64,000 bases of DNA from CAYJAY01 sp964368445 (GTDB lineage Bacteria > Bacillota > Clostridia > Oscillospirales > Ruminococcaceae), in the NCBI GenBank assembly GCA_964368445.1, contig CAYJAY010000003.1:55695-119694 (forward strand), in the 5' to 3' direction. Each line of letters opens with the position of its first letter. Position 1 is the first letter of the stretch. The position numbers were made by a program, and so were the translations under genes. Positions 50,219-57,928 of this stretch are shown in pieces. The notes under the pieces are model-generated. The model saw only the letters and a list, made by a program, of their open reading frames with translations, was not told the DNA's origin and ran no database searches.

Positions 50219-51064
50219 CTAATCGTTTAAAAGTTGCAACAGTTTTGGGATAGCAAGTTCAAAGCTAACCCCATATTTTGGATCGGTTCCCATCCTATCG
50301 GTTATAGAGATACAGTGTCTCGTAAATTCAACCGCTATCTCGGACGCTTGAACGAGATTTTTCCCCGACAATATTCCGCAAACTATGGTAGAAGCGAAGA
50401 TATCCCCTGTTCCGTGGTAGTTTCCGTTTATCCTCTCCCCAAAACAATATGTAGGTTGTTCGTCCTTTTGCAAGATTGCTGCCCCGAGAAAGTTGTTATC
50501 AAAACAAACTCCCGTAAGAACAATGCGATTTTCAAATATTTCATAAAGTTTTTTTAAAAGTTCGCTTATGTATTGTTCGGTGTGGGGAATTTTTTTGTAT
50601 TTAATCTCTGCAAGAAGCGAGGCTTCGGTTATGTTGGGGATTATGATATCCGCAAGCGAGCAAAGTTTTGTCATCTCGCTCGGAAATCTTTTATCAAAGC
50701 TTGAATATAGCTTTCCTCCGTCTGCCATAACCGGATCGACTATTAAAACGGTGTTTTCTGTTTTAAACATCTTGACAACCTCAATAACCTTTTCGACCTG
50801 TTGAACAGATGCAAGATATCCCGTATAGATAACATCAAATTTGACACCAAGAGATTTCCAATGGTTTGCTATCGGCATAATCTCGCTTGTTAAGTCTTTT
50901 TTTGTAAAACCCTCAAATCCTCCTGTGTGCGTCGAAAGCAGGGCTGTTGGAACAACCGCACATTCAATTCCCGCCGCCGAAATTATAGGAAGCGCAACGG
51001 TCAAGGAACATCTTCCAAGACACGATATATCATGAATGGCAAGCACTCTGTTTTGTTGTTTCAT
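50219..51064 (-). CDS. Pyridoxal/pyridoxamine kinase, PdxY-like
   Basis: A 281-residue ribokinase-fold kinase that phosphorylates vitamin B6 vitamers. VLAIHDISCLGRCSLTVALPI is the substrate-binding start, VIYTGYLASVQQV and DPVMADGGKLYSSF the middle blocks, and GNYHGTGDIFAST the GTGD motif with the catalytic Asp. It is best matched to the Firmicutes pyridoxamine kinase type. The ATG at 51064 has GGTGGG upstream; a frame extending to 51112 begins with a hydrophobic stretch lacking conservation. The DNA between this gene and the small plus-strand gene is only 135 bases and may hold divergent promoters. Confidence 0.88.
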   Translation of the reverse strand: MKQQNRVLAIHDISCLGRCSLTVALPIISAAGIECAVVPTALLSTHTGGFEGFTKKDLTSEIMPIANHWKSLGVKFDVIYTGYLASVQQVEKVIEVVKMFKTENTVLIVDPVMADGGKLYSSFDKRFPSEMTKLCSLADIIIPNITEASLLAEIKYKKIPHTEQYISELLKKLYEIFENRIVLTGVCFDNNFLGAAILQKDEQPTYCFGERINGNYHGTGDIFASTIVCGILSGKNLVQASEIAVEFTRHCISITDRMGTDPKYGVSFELAIPKLLQLLND

Positions 51065-51118
51065 CTGTCCCACCATTCCTTTGAAAAAAATAAAAGATAT
51101 ATGCTTAAACATCCAATT

Positions 51119-51146
51119 TTGGGTAACACTACCTTTAAGGTATTAT
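51119..51146 (+). promoter_or_regulatory. Promoter-like site for the small glycine-zipper gene
   Basis: TTGGGT (51119-51124), 16-base spacer, TATTAT (51141-51146). The -35 element is poor; the spacer contains the palindrome ACCTTTAAGGT. The gene starts about 50 bases downstream. Confidence 0.4.
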
Positions 51147-51198
51147 GATGCCTAGGCGTTGCTATCGCCATTAAAAAAACGAAAGGAAAACCTCAAAA

Positions 51199-51393
51199 AT
51201 GAAATGTTGCGTTAAAAGCAAAGCGGTCGTAGGGAACGTTTTGGTCGGTGCTGCAGTTGGTTCGGTTGTCGGCCTTGCCGTTGGCGGAATCAATCGAAAG
51301 ACCAAAATCAATCTTAAAAAGTTTCTTAAAACAAAAGTATCAAATCTTGTTGAATTTGTCGACACAGCCGAACATTTTGTCAAGTCACTTTAA
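51199..51393 (+). CDS. Small glycine-zipper membrane protein
   Basis: A 64-residue protein, unrecognised beyond general type. It has a Cys pair near the N-terminus (MKCC), a glycine-rich helix (VLVGAAVGSVVGLAVGG) with G...G spacing typical of helix packing in membranes, and a basic amphipathic rest (KTKINLKKFLKTK). It resembles YtxH-like small envelope proteins in layout. AAAGGA precedes the ATG by about 11 bases, and a strong terminator follows within five bases of the stop codon, so this is a true independent gene on the plus strand, squeezed between two minus-strand genes. Confidence 0.75.
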   Translation: MKCCVKSKAVVGNVLVGAAVGSVVGLAVGGINRKTKINLKKFLKTKVSNLVEFVDTAEHFVKSL

Positions 51394-51397
51394 CTCC

Positions 51398-51443
51398 AAA
51401 GCGAAGCTTGTGCGTTACGATGCAAAAGCTTCGCTTTTTTTTT
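51398..51443 (+). terminator. Rho-independent terminator of the small gene
   Basis: Twelve-bp stem AAAGCGAAGCTT with its exact complement, a 16-base loop and a run of nine T. It lies three bases before the end of the convergent serA gene; read from the other strand there is no T-run. Confidence 0.92.
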
Positions 51444-51445
51444 CG

Positions 51446-52624
51446 TTACAAACTTTCGATAGTTCTGACTCGAATAACCCCTTCAACAGCTTTAAGCGCC
51501 TCTTCCAGCTGTTCAACACAATCTGTGTTAACATCCAAAACTGTGTACGCTACCGAGTTGTCTTTACCCGTTTTGTTTACAAGATTATCGATATTTATAG
51601 AAAGATTTGTTGCAATTGAGGTTATCGCGGCAAGCATACCCGGAACATTTTTATTTATGATCGTGATTCTTTGGTGTTCGGGCGGCAAAAGTTCACAGTC
51701 GGGAAAGTTAACCGAGTTTACAATCGAACCACATTCAAGATAGTTTGCAAGTTCCCGCGCCGCCATCGACGCACAGTTTTCCTCCGATTCGGGAGTAGAC
51801 GCGCCAAGATGCGGTATCGCAATTATACCACGTTGGTTAACGAGATTTTTGTCGGGAAAGTCAGTTACATAGCAAGCAATTTTGCCAACCCTAACCGCTT
51901 CAAGTATATCTTTGGTGTTCGCTAGTCCGCCCCTGGCAAAGTTTAAAAGTCTAACTCCGTCTTTCATCTTGAAAAGACTTTCTTTGTTATAAAAACCTTT
52001 TGTCGCTTCCGTTTCGGGTATATGAATTGTTATGTAATCGCAGTTTCTGTAGATTTCATTTATATCTGTCGAATGGTTAACCGCCCTCGAAAGACCCCAC
52101 GCGGCGTTAACCGATATATATGGGTCATAGCCATACACCGTCATTCCAAGAGCCACGGCGGCATTAGCAACCCCGACACCAATAGCCCCAAGCCCGATAA
52201 TGCCAAGATTTTTTCCGGCAAGTTCAGGCCCCACAAAAGCAGACTTTCCTTTTTCGACTAGTTTTGGAATCTCGTCGCCTTTGTCCGAAATCGTTTTAAT
52301 CCAGTCGATTGCCTCGGACATGTTCCTCGCCGCCATAAACATAGCTCCGATTACAAGTTCTTTAACACCGTTCGCGTTTGCACCGGGAGTGTTGAAAACA
52401 CATATTCCCTTTTCGGTACATTCTTCGATTGGAATGTTGTTAACTCCCGCTCCGGCTCGCGCTATTGCGACAACGTTTTTTTGGATTGGAGCCGTTTTTA
52501 AATCGGCACTCCTTAAAATTATTCCGTCGGGCGAGTCTATTTGTTCGGAACAGTTGTATAGGTTTTCGTGTAACCTTTCGATTCCGCTTTTGCTTATATT
52601 GTTGAGAATTTTAATATTAAACAT
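51446..52624 (-). CDS. serA: D-3-phosphoglycerate dehydrogenase
   Basis: A 392-residue dehydrogenase making 3-phosphohydroxypyruvate, the first step of serine synthesis. The cofactor loop is NLGIIGLGAIGVGVANAA, the catalytic Arg is in LLNFARGGLANT and the His in IPHLGASTPESEENCA. It carries a C-terminal ACT domain (RITIINKNVPGMLAAITSI), but not the additional ASB domain, as in many anaerobic Firmicutes. It lies 12 bases after serC, with which it forms a serine operon; the third enzyme (SerB) is not in the window. Confidence 0.96.
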   Translation of the reverse strand: MFNIKILNNISKSGIERLHENLYNCSEQIDSPDGIILRSADLKTAPIQKNVVAIARAGAGVNNIPIEECTEKGICVFNTPGANANGVKELVIGAMFMAARNMSEAIDWIKTISDKGDEIPKLVEKGKSAFVGPELAGKNLGIIGLGAIGVGVANAAVALGMTVYGYDPYISVNAAWGLSRAVNHSTDINEIYRNCDYITIHIPETEATKGFYNKESLFKMKDGVRLLNFARGGLANTKDILEAVRVGKIACYVTDFPDKNLVNQRGIIAIPHLGASTPESEENCASMAARELANYLECGSIVNSVNFPDCELLPPEHQRITIINKNVPGMLAAITSIATNLSINIDNLVNKTGKDNSVAYTVLDVNTDCVEQLEEALKAVEGVIRVRTIESL

Positions 52625-52636
52625 TAAATTTAACCC

Positions 52637-53722
52637 TTATCTGTTTTCTTTTTCAAATTTATTCATAAAATCTACAAGCGCTTTAACGCCCTCGATAGGC
52701 ATTGCGTTGTAAACCGAAGCCCTCATGCCACCCGCTGAACGGTGTCCTTTAAGGTTAATAAATCCGCTACTTTCGGCTTGTTTGCAAAACTTTTTGTCAA
52801 TTTCTTCGTTTCCTGTTACAAAAGTTATATTCATAAGCGAACGATCACACGGCTCGACAACGTTGCTAAAAAGTTTGCTTTGATCTACAAAATCATACAA
52901 AATCGCCGCTTTTTTCTCGTTGTGTGCCTTCATATTTGAAAGGCCGCCTATATCATTTTTAATCCAATCAAGCACCAGCGAAAGGATGTATATAGCATAT
53001 GTCGGAGGTGTGTTTAACATCGAATCGTTCTCAGCTTGTACTTTATAATTAAGCATAGGCGGAACGTTTTCGGGGGTTCTGTCCAAAAGATCCTCGCGAA
53101 CTATGACAACGGTAAGTCCGGCAGGCCCCATGTTTTTTTGTGCTCCGGCATATATCAACCCGAATTTCGAGATGTCTGTCGGCTCGCTTAATATACAACT
53201 GCTCATGTCCGCAACAAGCGGAACGTTTCCTGTTTCGGGAACTTGTTTAAAAGACGTTCCGTATATCGTGTTGTTATAACATATATGCAGATAGTCCGCG
53301 TCTTTGCTAAACATCGAGCTATCAAGCTTTGGGATATAGGAAAACGTCTTGTCTTTGCTTGACGTAAGTTCCGTCGCCTGTCCATATTCAAGCGCTTGCT
53401 TTTGCGCCTTGCTTGCCCAAAGACCCGTGACAACAAAATCCGCCTTTTTCGACTTTGTCATAAGGTTAAGCGGTATCATGTTAAACTGTAACGATGCACC
53501 ACCTTGTAAAAACAGCACCTTATAGTTATCGGGGATTGAAAAAACCTCCCGAAGCGAACTCATTGCTCCGTCAAATATCGAGAGATATTCTTTTGAACGA
53601 TGGCTCATCTCGAGAACCGATTGACCGCTTGTTCCGTATTCAAGCATCTGTTTTTGCGCCGTTTTCAAAACTTTTTCCGGCAACACCGAAGGACCTGCGC
53701 TGAAATTAAAAACCCTAGACAT
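52637..53722 (-). CDS. serC: Phosphoserine aminotransferase
   Basis: A 361-residue PLP-dependent class V aminotransferase converting phosphohydroxypyruvate to phosphoserine. VFNFSAGPSVLPEKVL is the N-terminal signature, SVLEMSHRSKEY and FLQGGASLQFNMIPLNL the substrate and cofactor regions, FGLIYAGAQKNMGPAG holds the Schiff-base Lys, and FINLKGHRSAGGMRASVYNAM the C-terminal block. Length fits. Promoter at 53816-53844 lies upstream with a leader of about 90 bases. Confidence 0.96.
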   Translation of the reverse strand: MSRVFNFSAGPSVLPEKVLKTAQKQMLEYGTSGQSVLEMSHRSKEYLSIFDGAMSSLREVFSIPDNYKVLFLQGGASLQFNMIPLNLMTKSKKADFVVTGLWASKAQKQALEYGQATELTSSKDKTFSYIPKLDSSMFSKDADYLHICYNNTIYGTSFKQVPETGNVPLVADMSSCILSEPTDISKFGLIYAGAQKNMGPAGLTVVIVREDLLDRTPENVPPMLNYKVQAENDSMLNTPPTYAIYILSLVLDWIKNDIGGLSNMKAHNEKKAAILYDFVDQSKLFSNVVEPCDRSLMNITFVTGNEEIDKKFCKQAESSGFINLKGHRSAGGMRASVYNAMPIEGVKALVDFMNKFEKENR

Positions 53723-53815
53723 CTTTTAAATTCCCCAACTTTATTCTGTTTAGTTATTCGCTCGCGACGGTTTTTCGCAAGCGGAAAGACATTGATTAAT
53801 ATTAATACCACCATT

Positions 53816-53844
53816 ATTATATTGCTTTAGTTTAAAAACGTCAA
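53816..53844 (-). promoter_or_regulatory. Sigma-A promoter of serC-serA
   Basis: TTGACG (53839-53844), 17-base spacer, TATAAT (53816-53821) on the minus strand: near-consensus. The leader of about 90 bases contains the GC-rich pairing CTCGCGACGG/CCGCTTGCG-like stretch, too short for a T-box. Confidence 0.85.
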
Positions 53845-53911
53845 TATCGTTAATAAAAACTCGAAAAACAAAGGTTATTTATCGCTTATAAAATATTTTT
53901 ATACTTTTTTG

Positions 53912-53940
53912 TTGCAATAACTTTAACGATAAATTATACT
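53912..53940 (+). promoter_or_regulatory. Sigma-A promoter of the DUF937 gene
   Basis: TTGCAA (53912-53917), 17 bases, TATACT (53935-53940). The start codon lies 35 bases downstream, with TAGGAGA as Shine-Dalgarno. Confidence 0.8.
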
Positions 53941-53974
53941 TAAACACATAAAAATTTTAATAGGAGACATATAC

Positions 53975-54646
53975 ATGGAAGGTTTAGGCTCGATACTCGG
54001 CGCTGTTTTAAAAGGAAACAACGCAAAACAAATAAGCAACAAGGTTGACGCAAGCGAAGGACAAGTTCAGGACATTTTAAGTTCCGCCGTTCCTGTGTTG
54101 GTTGCGGCAATGACAAAAAACTCCTCCACAACTTCGGGCGCTAACGCGCTTCAAAAAGCTTTAGAGCAACACGAAAAAGACAACGATAAGATTTCCGGAA
54201 ATATCGACAACATCGATGTTAAAGACGGAGAGAACATAATACATAAAATTCTCGGCAAAAACGAAGACAACGCCATAGCGACTATTGCGAAAAAGTCCGG
54301 TGCTTCGCAAAGCGACGTATCGTCGGTTCTCGCATATCTTGCACCAATGCTTTTGTCGCTTGTTGCTTCTAACCTTTTAGGAGGAAACAAAAAAGACGAA
54401 GGAAACGATCTTTCTTCGATGCTCGGTGGACTTCTGACGGGTGGCAACTCCTCTTCGGGTGGCCTTCTCGGAAATCTGGTCGGTGGGCTCCTCGGTGGCT
54501 CGAACGACAACGAAAAAAAGGATGACAACGGAATGCTAAGCGACATAGTCGGAAGCATTCTCGGAGGCAACAACAGTGGAAAAGACGACGGCAAAAACGA
54601 CACCGCAGATCTTATAGGCGGCCTTATTAGCAATCTTCTTAAATAG
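53975..54646 (+). CDS. DUF937 family protein
   Basis: A 223-residue protein of the DUF937 family. The N-terminal half is helical (ASEGQVQDILSSAVPVLVAAMTKN, then ALEQHE), followed by DGENIIHKILG and the repeat-like ASQSDVSSVLAYLAPMLLSLVAS. The second half is Gly/Asn/Ser-rich with repeated LLGGLL and LGGLLTGG motifs and acidic patches (KKDEGND, KDDGKNDTAD), so it may be a flexible, possibly membrane-associated protein. There is no signal peptide. The function of the family is not known. It has its own promoter, a good Shine-Dalgarno and a weak terminator and is a single-gene unit. Confidence 0.9.
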   Translation: MEGLGSILGAVLKGNNAKQISNKVDASEGQVQDILSSAVPVLVAAMTKNSSTTSGANALQKALEQHEKDNDKISGNIDNIDVKDGENIIHKILGKNEDNAIATIAKKSGASQSDVSSVLAYLAPMLLSLVASNLLGGNKKDEGNDLSSMLGGLLTGGNSSSGGLLGNLVGGLLGGSNDNEKKDDNGMLSDIVGSILGGNNSGKDDGKNDTADLIGGLISNLLK

Positions 54647-54662
54647 CCTTCACACCACCATT

Positions 54663-54712
54663 AAAAAACAAGCACGGGCGACCCTTTGTGGTTGCTCGTT
54701 TTGTTTAACCAT
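54663..54712 (+). terminator. Weak terminator-like hairpin after the DUF937 gene
   Basis: AACAAGC...GGGCGACC pairs with GGTTGCTCG...TTGTT, with G-T pairs, and T-rich sequence follows. It is less perfect than the others in the window. Confidence 0.45.
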
Positions 54713-54799
54713 CTCGATTACAACATATGATACCAAAACTTGTGTAACTATTCGTCTTTGTCGCATGCAGTGTCAAAACATATAATCCCCTTAGCCCTC

Positions 54800-54828
54800 T
54801 AGACTTTTAATCGGTTAGTAAGTATAAT
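54800..54828 (+). promoter_or_regulatory. Promoter of the 368-residue protein gene
   Basis: TAGACT (54800-54805), 17 bases, TATAAT (54823-54828). The -35 is imperfect. AGGAGG lies at a good distance before the ATG at 54864. Confidence 0.6.
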
Positions 54829-54863
54829 AATGTAAACCACTTTTAAAAAAGGAGGAACCTTGT

Positions 54864-55970
54864 ATGGCTAAATTAGTTTATAAAAATATCGTTAAAACAG
54901 CTTGGAAAGATTTTATCAAAAACGAAAACACATTGCGTGACATGGTAGACCGTGGCGACAACTATGAAAATGTTTTCACTCTTTTGGGTAAAATCTTTCC
55001 TATAGATGGTTTGATGTTTGAATGTTTTAAGATTGAAAACGACCGATATGAACTTTGTTTTTCCGCCGACGGCAATCGTTCTGTTTTGATGCTTATATCT
55101 TTTTTGATAAAGTTTAAACCAAAAGAAACAGAAAATCTTTGGAGCTTTTCGATAGGACGAGCCGCAGCGGGCAACCAAGATTATGTCTTAAAGATGGGCG
55201 ACGTCTCGGTTTCTCCCTCGGAAGTTGATGTTTACTACGCCGAAAATGAAAAAAAATTCGCTGTTTTTTTATACTGCAAAAAGCTTAACAAAGTTATGAA
55301 AAAAGACTTTGACGCTGTAGTCCATGTTTTAAGTATCATGTTAACTTCAAGCATAGGCGAAGTTATAACCTCCGAATGTATCAACAGTTTTGACGTTGCC
55401 ACAAAACCCAAAAAAAAGATGTCTTGCGTTAAACTAAATATGTTTTCATCTGTTTTAAATGAACACGGAATAGACAAAAACTATACTTTAGATATCGACA
55501 ACGCCGAAAATTTTAGCTATACAGTGTATCAAGCAAAACCCGATGTTAGCGAAAACTGCAAATTTCGAGAGGATGTTTTTGTTGGCACAACTGCGTTGTA
55601 CGAGCTTATCGACGACTACTTAAGCCGAAAAAACTCTTCCGTATTATCGTATATGAACAATGGTGTCTATGCCGGATTTTTGGGATATAATCATATTTTT
55701 TTGAAAAAACAGGACTCCGAAGACAATGGTGTAATTTTTGACTATCGAGAAAGCATCTACCAAAAACTTCTCGACGCTTGCGGACCATATGTTTTTACAA
55801 ACATCGGTGGCGCAACAGGGCTGTATCACAGCTATATAGACCTTCTAATCTGGGATCTTCCGGCATTTGAAGAAGGCGCAAAAAAAGTATTTGAAAACGA
55901 ACCACCCGACCACGTGCTTTTAAGGGAGTTTGTGACGACTTCAAAATTTATACAGATAAAAAACTGCTGA
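54864..55970 (+). CDS. Unrecognised 368-residue soluble protein
   Basis: I do not recognise this protein. It is soluble, without signal peptide or membrane helix, mixed alpha/beta, and fairly rich in Lys, Asp and aromatic residues. Notable phrases are GLMFECFKIENDRYELCFSADG, MGDVSVSPSEVDVYYAENEKKF, and in the last third GVYAGFLGYNHIFLKK, YVFTNIGGATGLYHSYIDLL. The strongly conserved-looking end suggests a folded domain; the first half has a beta-rich pattern. It has its own promoter, AGGAGG and a perfect 19-bp terminator, so it is a single-gene unit. It lies between the DUF937 gene and the convergent membrane protein gene. It could be a regulator or a stand-alone binding protein. Confidence 0.85.
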   Translation: MAKLVYKNIVKTAWKDFIKNENTLRDMVDRGDNYENVFTLLGKIFPIDGLMFECFKIENDRYELCFSADGNRSVLMLISFLIKFKPKETENLWSFSIGRAAAGNQDYVLKMGDVSVSPSEVDVYYAENEKKFAVFLYCKKLNKVMKKDFDAVVHVLSIMLTSSIGEVITSECINSFDVATKPKKKMSCVKLNMFSSVLNEHGIDKNYTLDIDNAENFSYTVYQAKPDVSENCKFREDVFVGTTALYELIDDYLSRKNSSVLSYMNNGVYAGFLGYNHIFLKKQDSEDNGVIFDYRESIYQKLLDACGPYVFTNIGGATGLYHSYIDLLIWDLPAFEEGAKKVFENEPPDHVLLREFVTTSKFIQIKNC

Positions 55971-55978
55971 CAAACTTT

Positions 55979-56021
55979 AAAAGGGTCAACAAGAAACCAA
56001 GTGTTTCTTGTTGACCCTTTT
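55979..56021. terminator. Bidirectional terminator between convergent genes
   Basis: A perfect 19-bp stem (AAAAGGGTCAACAAGAAAC and complement) with a five-base loop starts nine bases after the plus-strand stop codon and ends 22 bases before the end of the minus-strand membrane protein gene. Both sides have four T at the stem end. Confidence 0.92.
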
Positions 56022-56043
56022 GTCATTTTTGTTTTGAATTTCT

Positions 56044-57753
56044 CTATTTTCTTTTCACTCTGTTAAAAACCATATCTTTAATGATGTTACACATAACCTT
56101 GTTACTTGCAACATAAAAACAACTTCCCGCAAACCCAAACATCAGCATAAGCGGATGTACCGACGAAAGATACATCATGAACAAACTAAGGTTTGCGCTT
56201 GAAACCTCGTGATATGAGACCATCGCAACCCTTAAAACAATAGACAACAAAACCCCCAACATGACAAACAATATCGTAACAGCTTGCATATTTCCTTGTT
56301 TAAAATATAGTTTAAGCCTTTTAAGCTCCGGCACAAACCATAAAAACGCAAATATCAACATCACAGGAGACAACACGAAATAAATATATCTAATTACATC
56401 AAGACCAAGATACATAACCTGTTGAAACGGGTTGTAATACGGCAAGGCTGTGTTTGTCTTGGCTATCGAAACCGATTTGTTGCCAAGATAGCTTTCCCAC
56501 TCTGCAATAAGCTCGGGCGGCGCAAAAGTCAAGTCCACGCGGGCATCGGTGTCATAAAAAACGGCACAAGCCAAAAAACTTTTCGCCGATTCAATTAAAA
56601 GCGGAACGACATAGTCGCTTCTAAACGGCATAGAAGTTCCGCTTACAAACGCTTTTGCCGGTATCGTTCCGCTGTCACAAAGTTGGTTTATCTCGTCTGC
56701 AACTGTTCTCCAATAATCCGCCGACATCGTTGCCGTTTGGTACACTCCCGCTTCGCTTGCTGCTTCTCTTAAAGCCCAAAGCAGTCCCGGCGGGCTGTAT
56801 TCTTGTATCTCGACAAACCCATATCTGTCGTAATAGAAATCTGTTTCAAGAAAAGGTTCAAGTTTTGCAAAACTCGGCGAAAGCTCATACAGCGTTTCCC
56901 TCGTTTGTTTCGGAACTACGACAAATCCGGTCTTGTCCGGGTTTGTTCTAATAATCGCTCCGTAAGCATCGGAAAACTCCTCGCTCATAAGCTCGTTTGA
57001 AACGTATTTTCCGTATACATTATAGTTTACAAAACTATAAATCGAAACAGACAGAAAAACCAACACAAACGGTATGGCAAGACAAGCTACCCTTAAAATT
57101 TTCTTGTTTAATTTCTTGTCAAACAAAATGAAAAACGCTACTGTTGCAAGCGCTGCCAAAACAAACGGTACAAGCCAAAACCCATCTTCTCGCGTTAGAT
57201 ATGCCGCCGAGAAGCTAACCCCAGAGTATACTAAAAACCAGATATTTTTTTTAATCGGTTTTTGGTATCTAAAAGCAAATCCAATAATTCCGGCAAAAGC
57301 CAATGTGCAAATAGACGGAAAGATGTTATCGCGATAGACGCGCGAATTAAACGAAGCGGTAGCGGCAGGGTTAAACCACATCACCGCAAAAAAAACAACG
57401 TTTAATGCATTGTTTTTAACAACAGGAGAAAACGAGACCACAACCGCAACACAAGCCGCCCCCCAAAGAATATTTCCTCCAAGCAAAAACGGTATTCCAA
57501 AAAAATTAAGAACACTAAGCCACAGCGCAAAAAACATGTTTTTCGATATCGTAAGCCAACCATATTCCCCAAACCATTCTCCGCCACTTAAACTCCTTGC
57601 CGCTTCAAACATCAAGGTATCGTCTATCGGTGAGCTTTGCGGTTCAAGCATTAGTGGCTGTGGAAACAAAAGCACAAGCTTTAGCGCCAACAAAGTTAAT
57701 ATAAAAAACCACATAGTTTTTTTGTTTATATCTTTTTGAAGATTAAACCTCAT
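56044..57753 (-). CDS. Large membrane protein, GT-C-like
   Basis: A 569-residue polytopic protein with about ten or eleven helices. After the first helix comes LEPQSSPIDDTLMFEAARSL, with the Asp-Asp pair in the first outer loop as in GT-C glycosyltransferases, and FNSRVYRDNIFPSICTLAF, in which the RDN phrase may be part of the active site. A long outside domain lies between residues about 260 and 430. These features fit a polyprenyl-phosphate-sugar-dependent transferase for teichoic acid, arabinan-like or other cell-wall glycan. It has a near-consensus promoter and is divergent from the UGM-like gene; the two may work in one pathway. Confidence 0.7.
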   Translation of the reverse strand: MRFNLQKDINKKTMWFFILTLLALKLVLLFPQPLMLEPQSSPIDDTLMFEAARSLSGGEWFGEYGWLTISKNMFFALWLSVLNFFGIPFLLGGNILWGAACVAVVVSFSPVVKNNALNVVFFAVMWFNPAATASFNSRVYRDNIFPSICTLAFAGIIGFAFRYQKPIKKNIWFLVYSGVSFSAAYLTREDGFWLVPFVLAALATVAFFILFDKKLNKKILRVACLAIPFVLVFLSVSIYSFVNYNVYGKYVSNELMSEEFSDAYGAIIRTNPDKTGFVVVPKQTRETLYELSPSFAKLEPFLETDFYYDRYGFVEIQEYSPPGLLWALREAASEAGVYQTATMSADYWRTVADEINQLCDSGTIPAKAFVSGTSMPFRSDYVVPLLIESAKSFLACAVFYDTDARVDLTFAPPELIAEWESYLGNKSVSIAKTNTALPYYNPFQQVMYLGLDVIRYIYFVLSPVMLIFAFLWFVPELKRLKLYFKQGNMQAVTILFVMLGVLLSIVLRVAMVSYHEVSSANLSLFMMYLSSVHPLMLMFGFAGSCFYVASNKVMCNIIKDMVFNRVKRK

Positions 57754-57784
57754 ATTTATGATAATCCTTTCTTAATAGACTTTT

Positions 57785-57813
57785 ATTATACATTTTTGTT
57801 GAAAAACTATCAA
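57785..57813 (-). promoter_or_regulatory. Sigma-A promoter of the GT-C-like gene
   Basis: TTGATA (57808-57813), 17 bases, TATAAT (57785-57790) on the minus strand. The ATG is about 32 bases downstream with GAAAGGA in between. Confidence 0.82.
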
Positions 57814-57859
57814 CAAGTTTTAATCCTCAAAAGTCGACCAGTTTATCACAACAAAACCA

Positions 57860-57888
57860 TTGTAATTTTTATCAAAATATCATATAAT
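57860..57888 (+). promoter_or_regulatory. Sigma-A promoter of the UGM-like gene
   Basis: TTGTAA (57860-57865), 17 bases, TATAAT (57883-57888). The start codon is 40 bases downstream with AAAGGGA upstream of it. Confidence 0.82.
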
Positions 57889-57928
57889 TGATATTAAACA
57901 TAATTAAAGAAAAGGGACATCAAAATAT

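Noticed and set aside
53723..53815. T-box or other riboswitch in the serC leader
   Set aside because: The leader is only about 90 bases and lacks a terminator/antiterminator pair and a T-box AGGGTGG-type motif.
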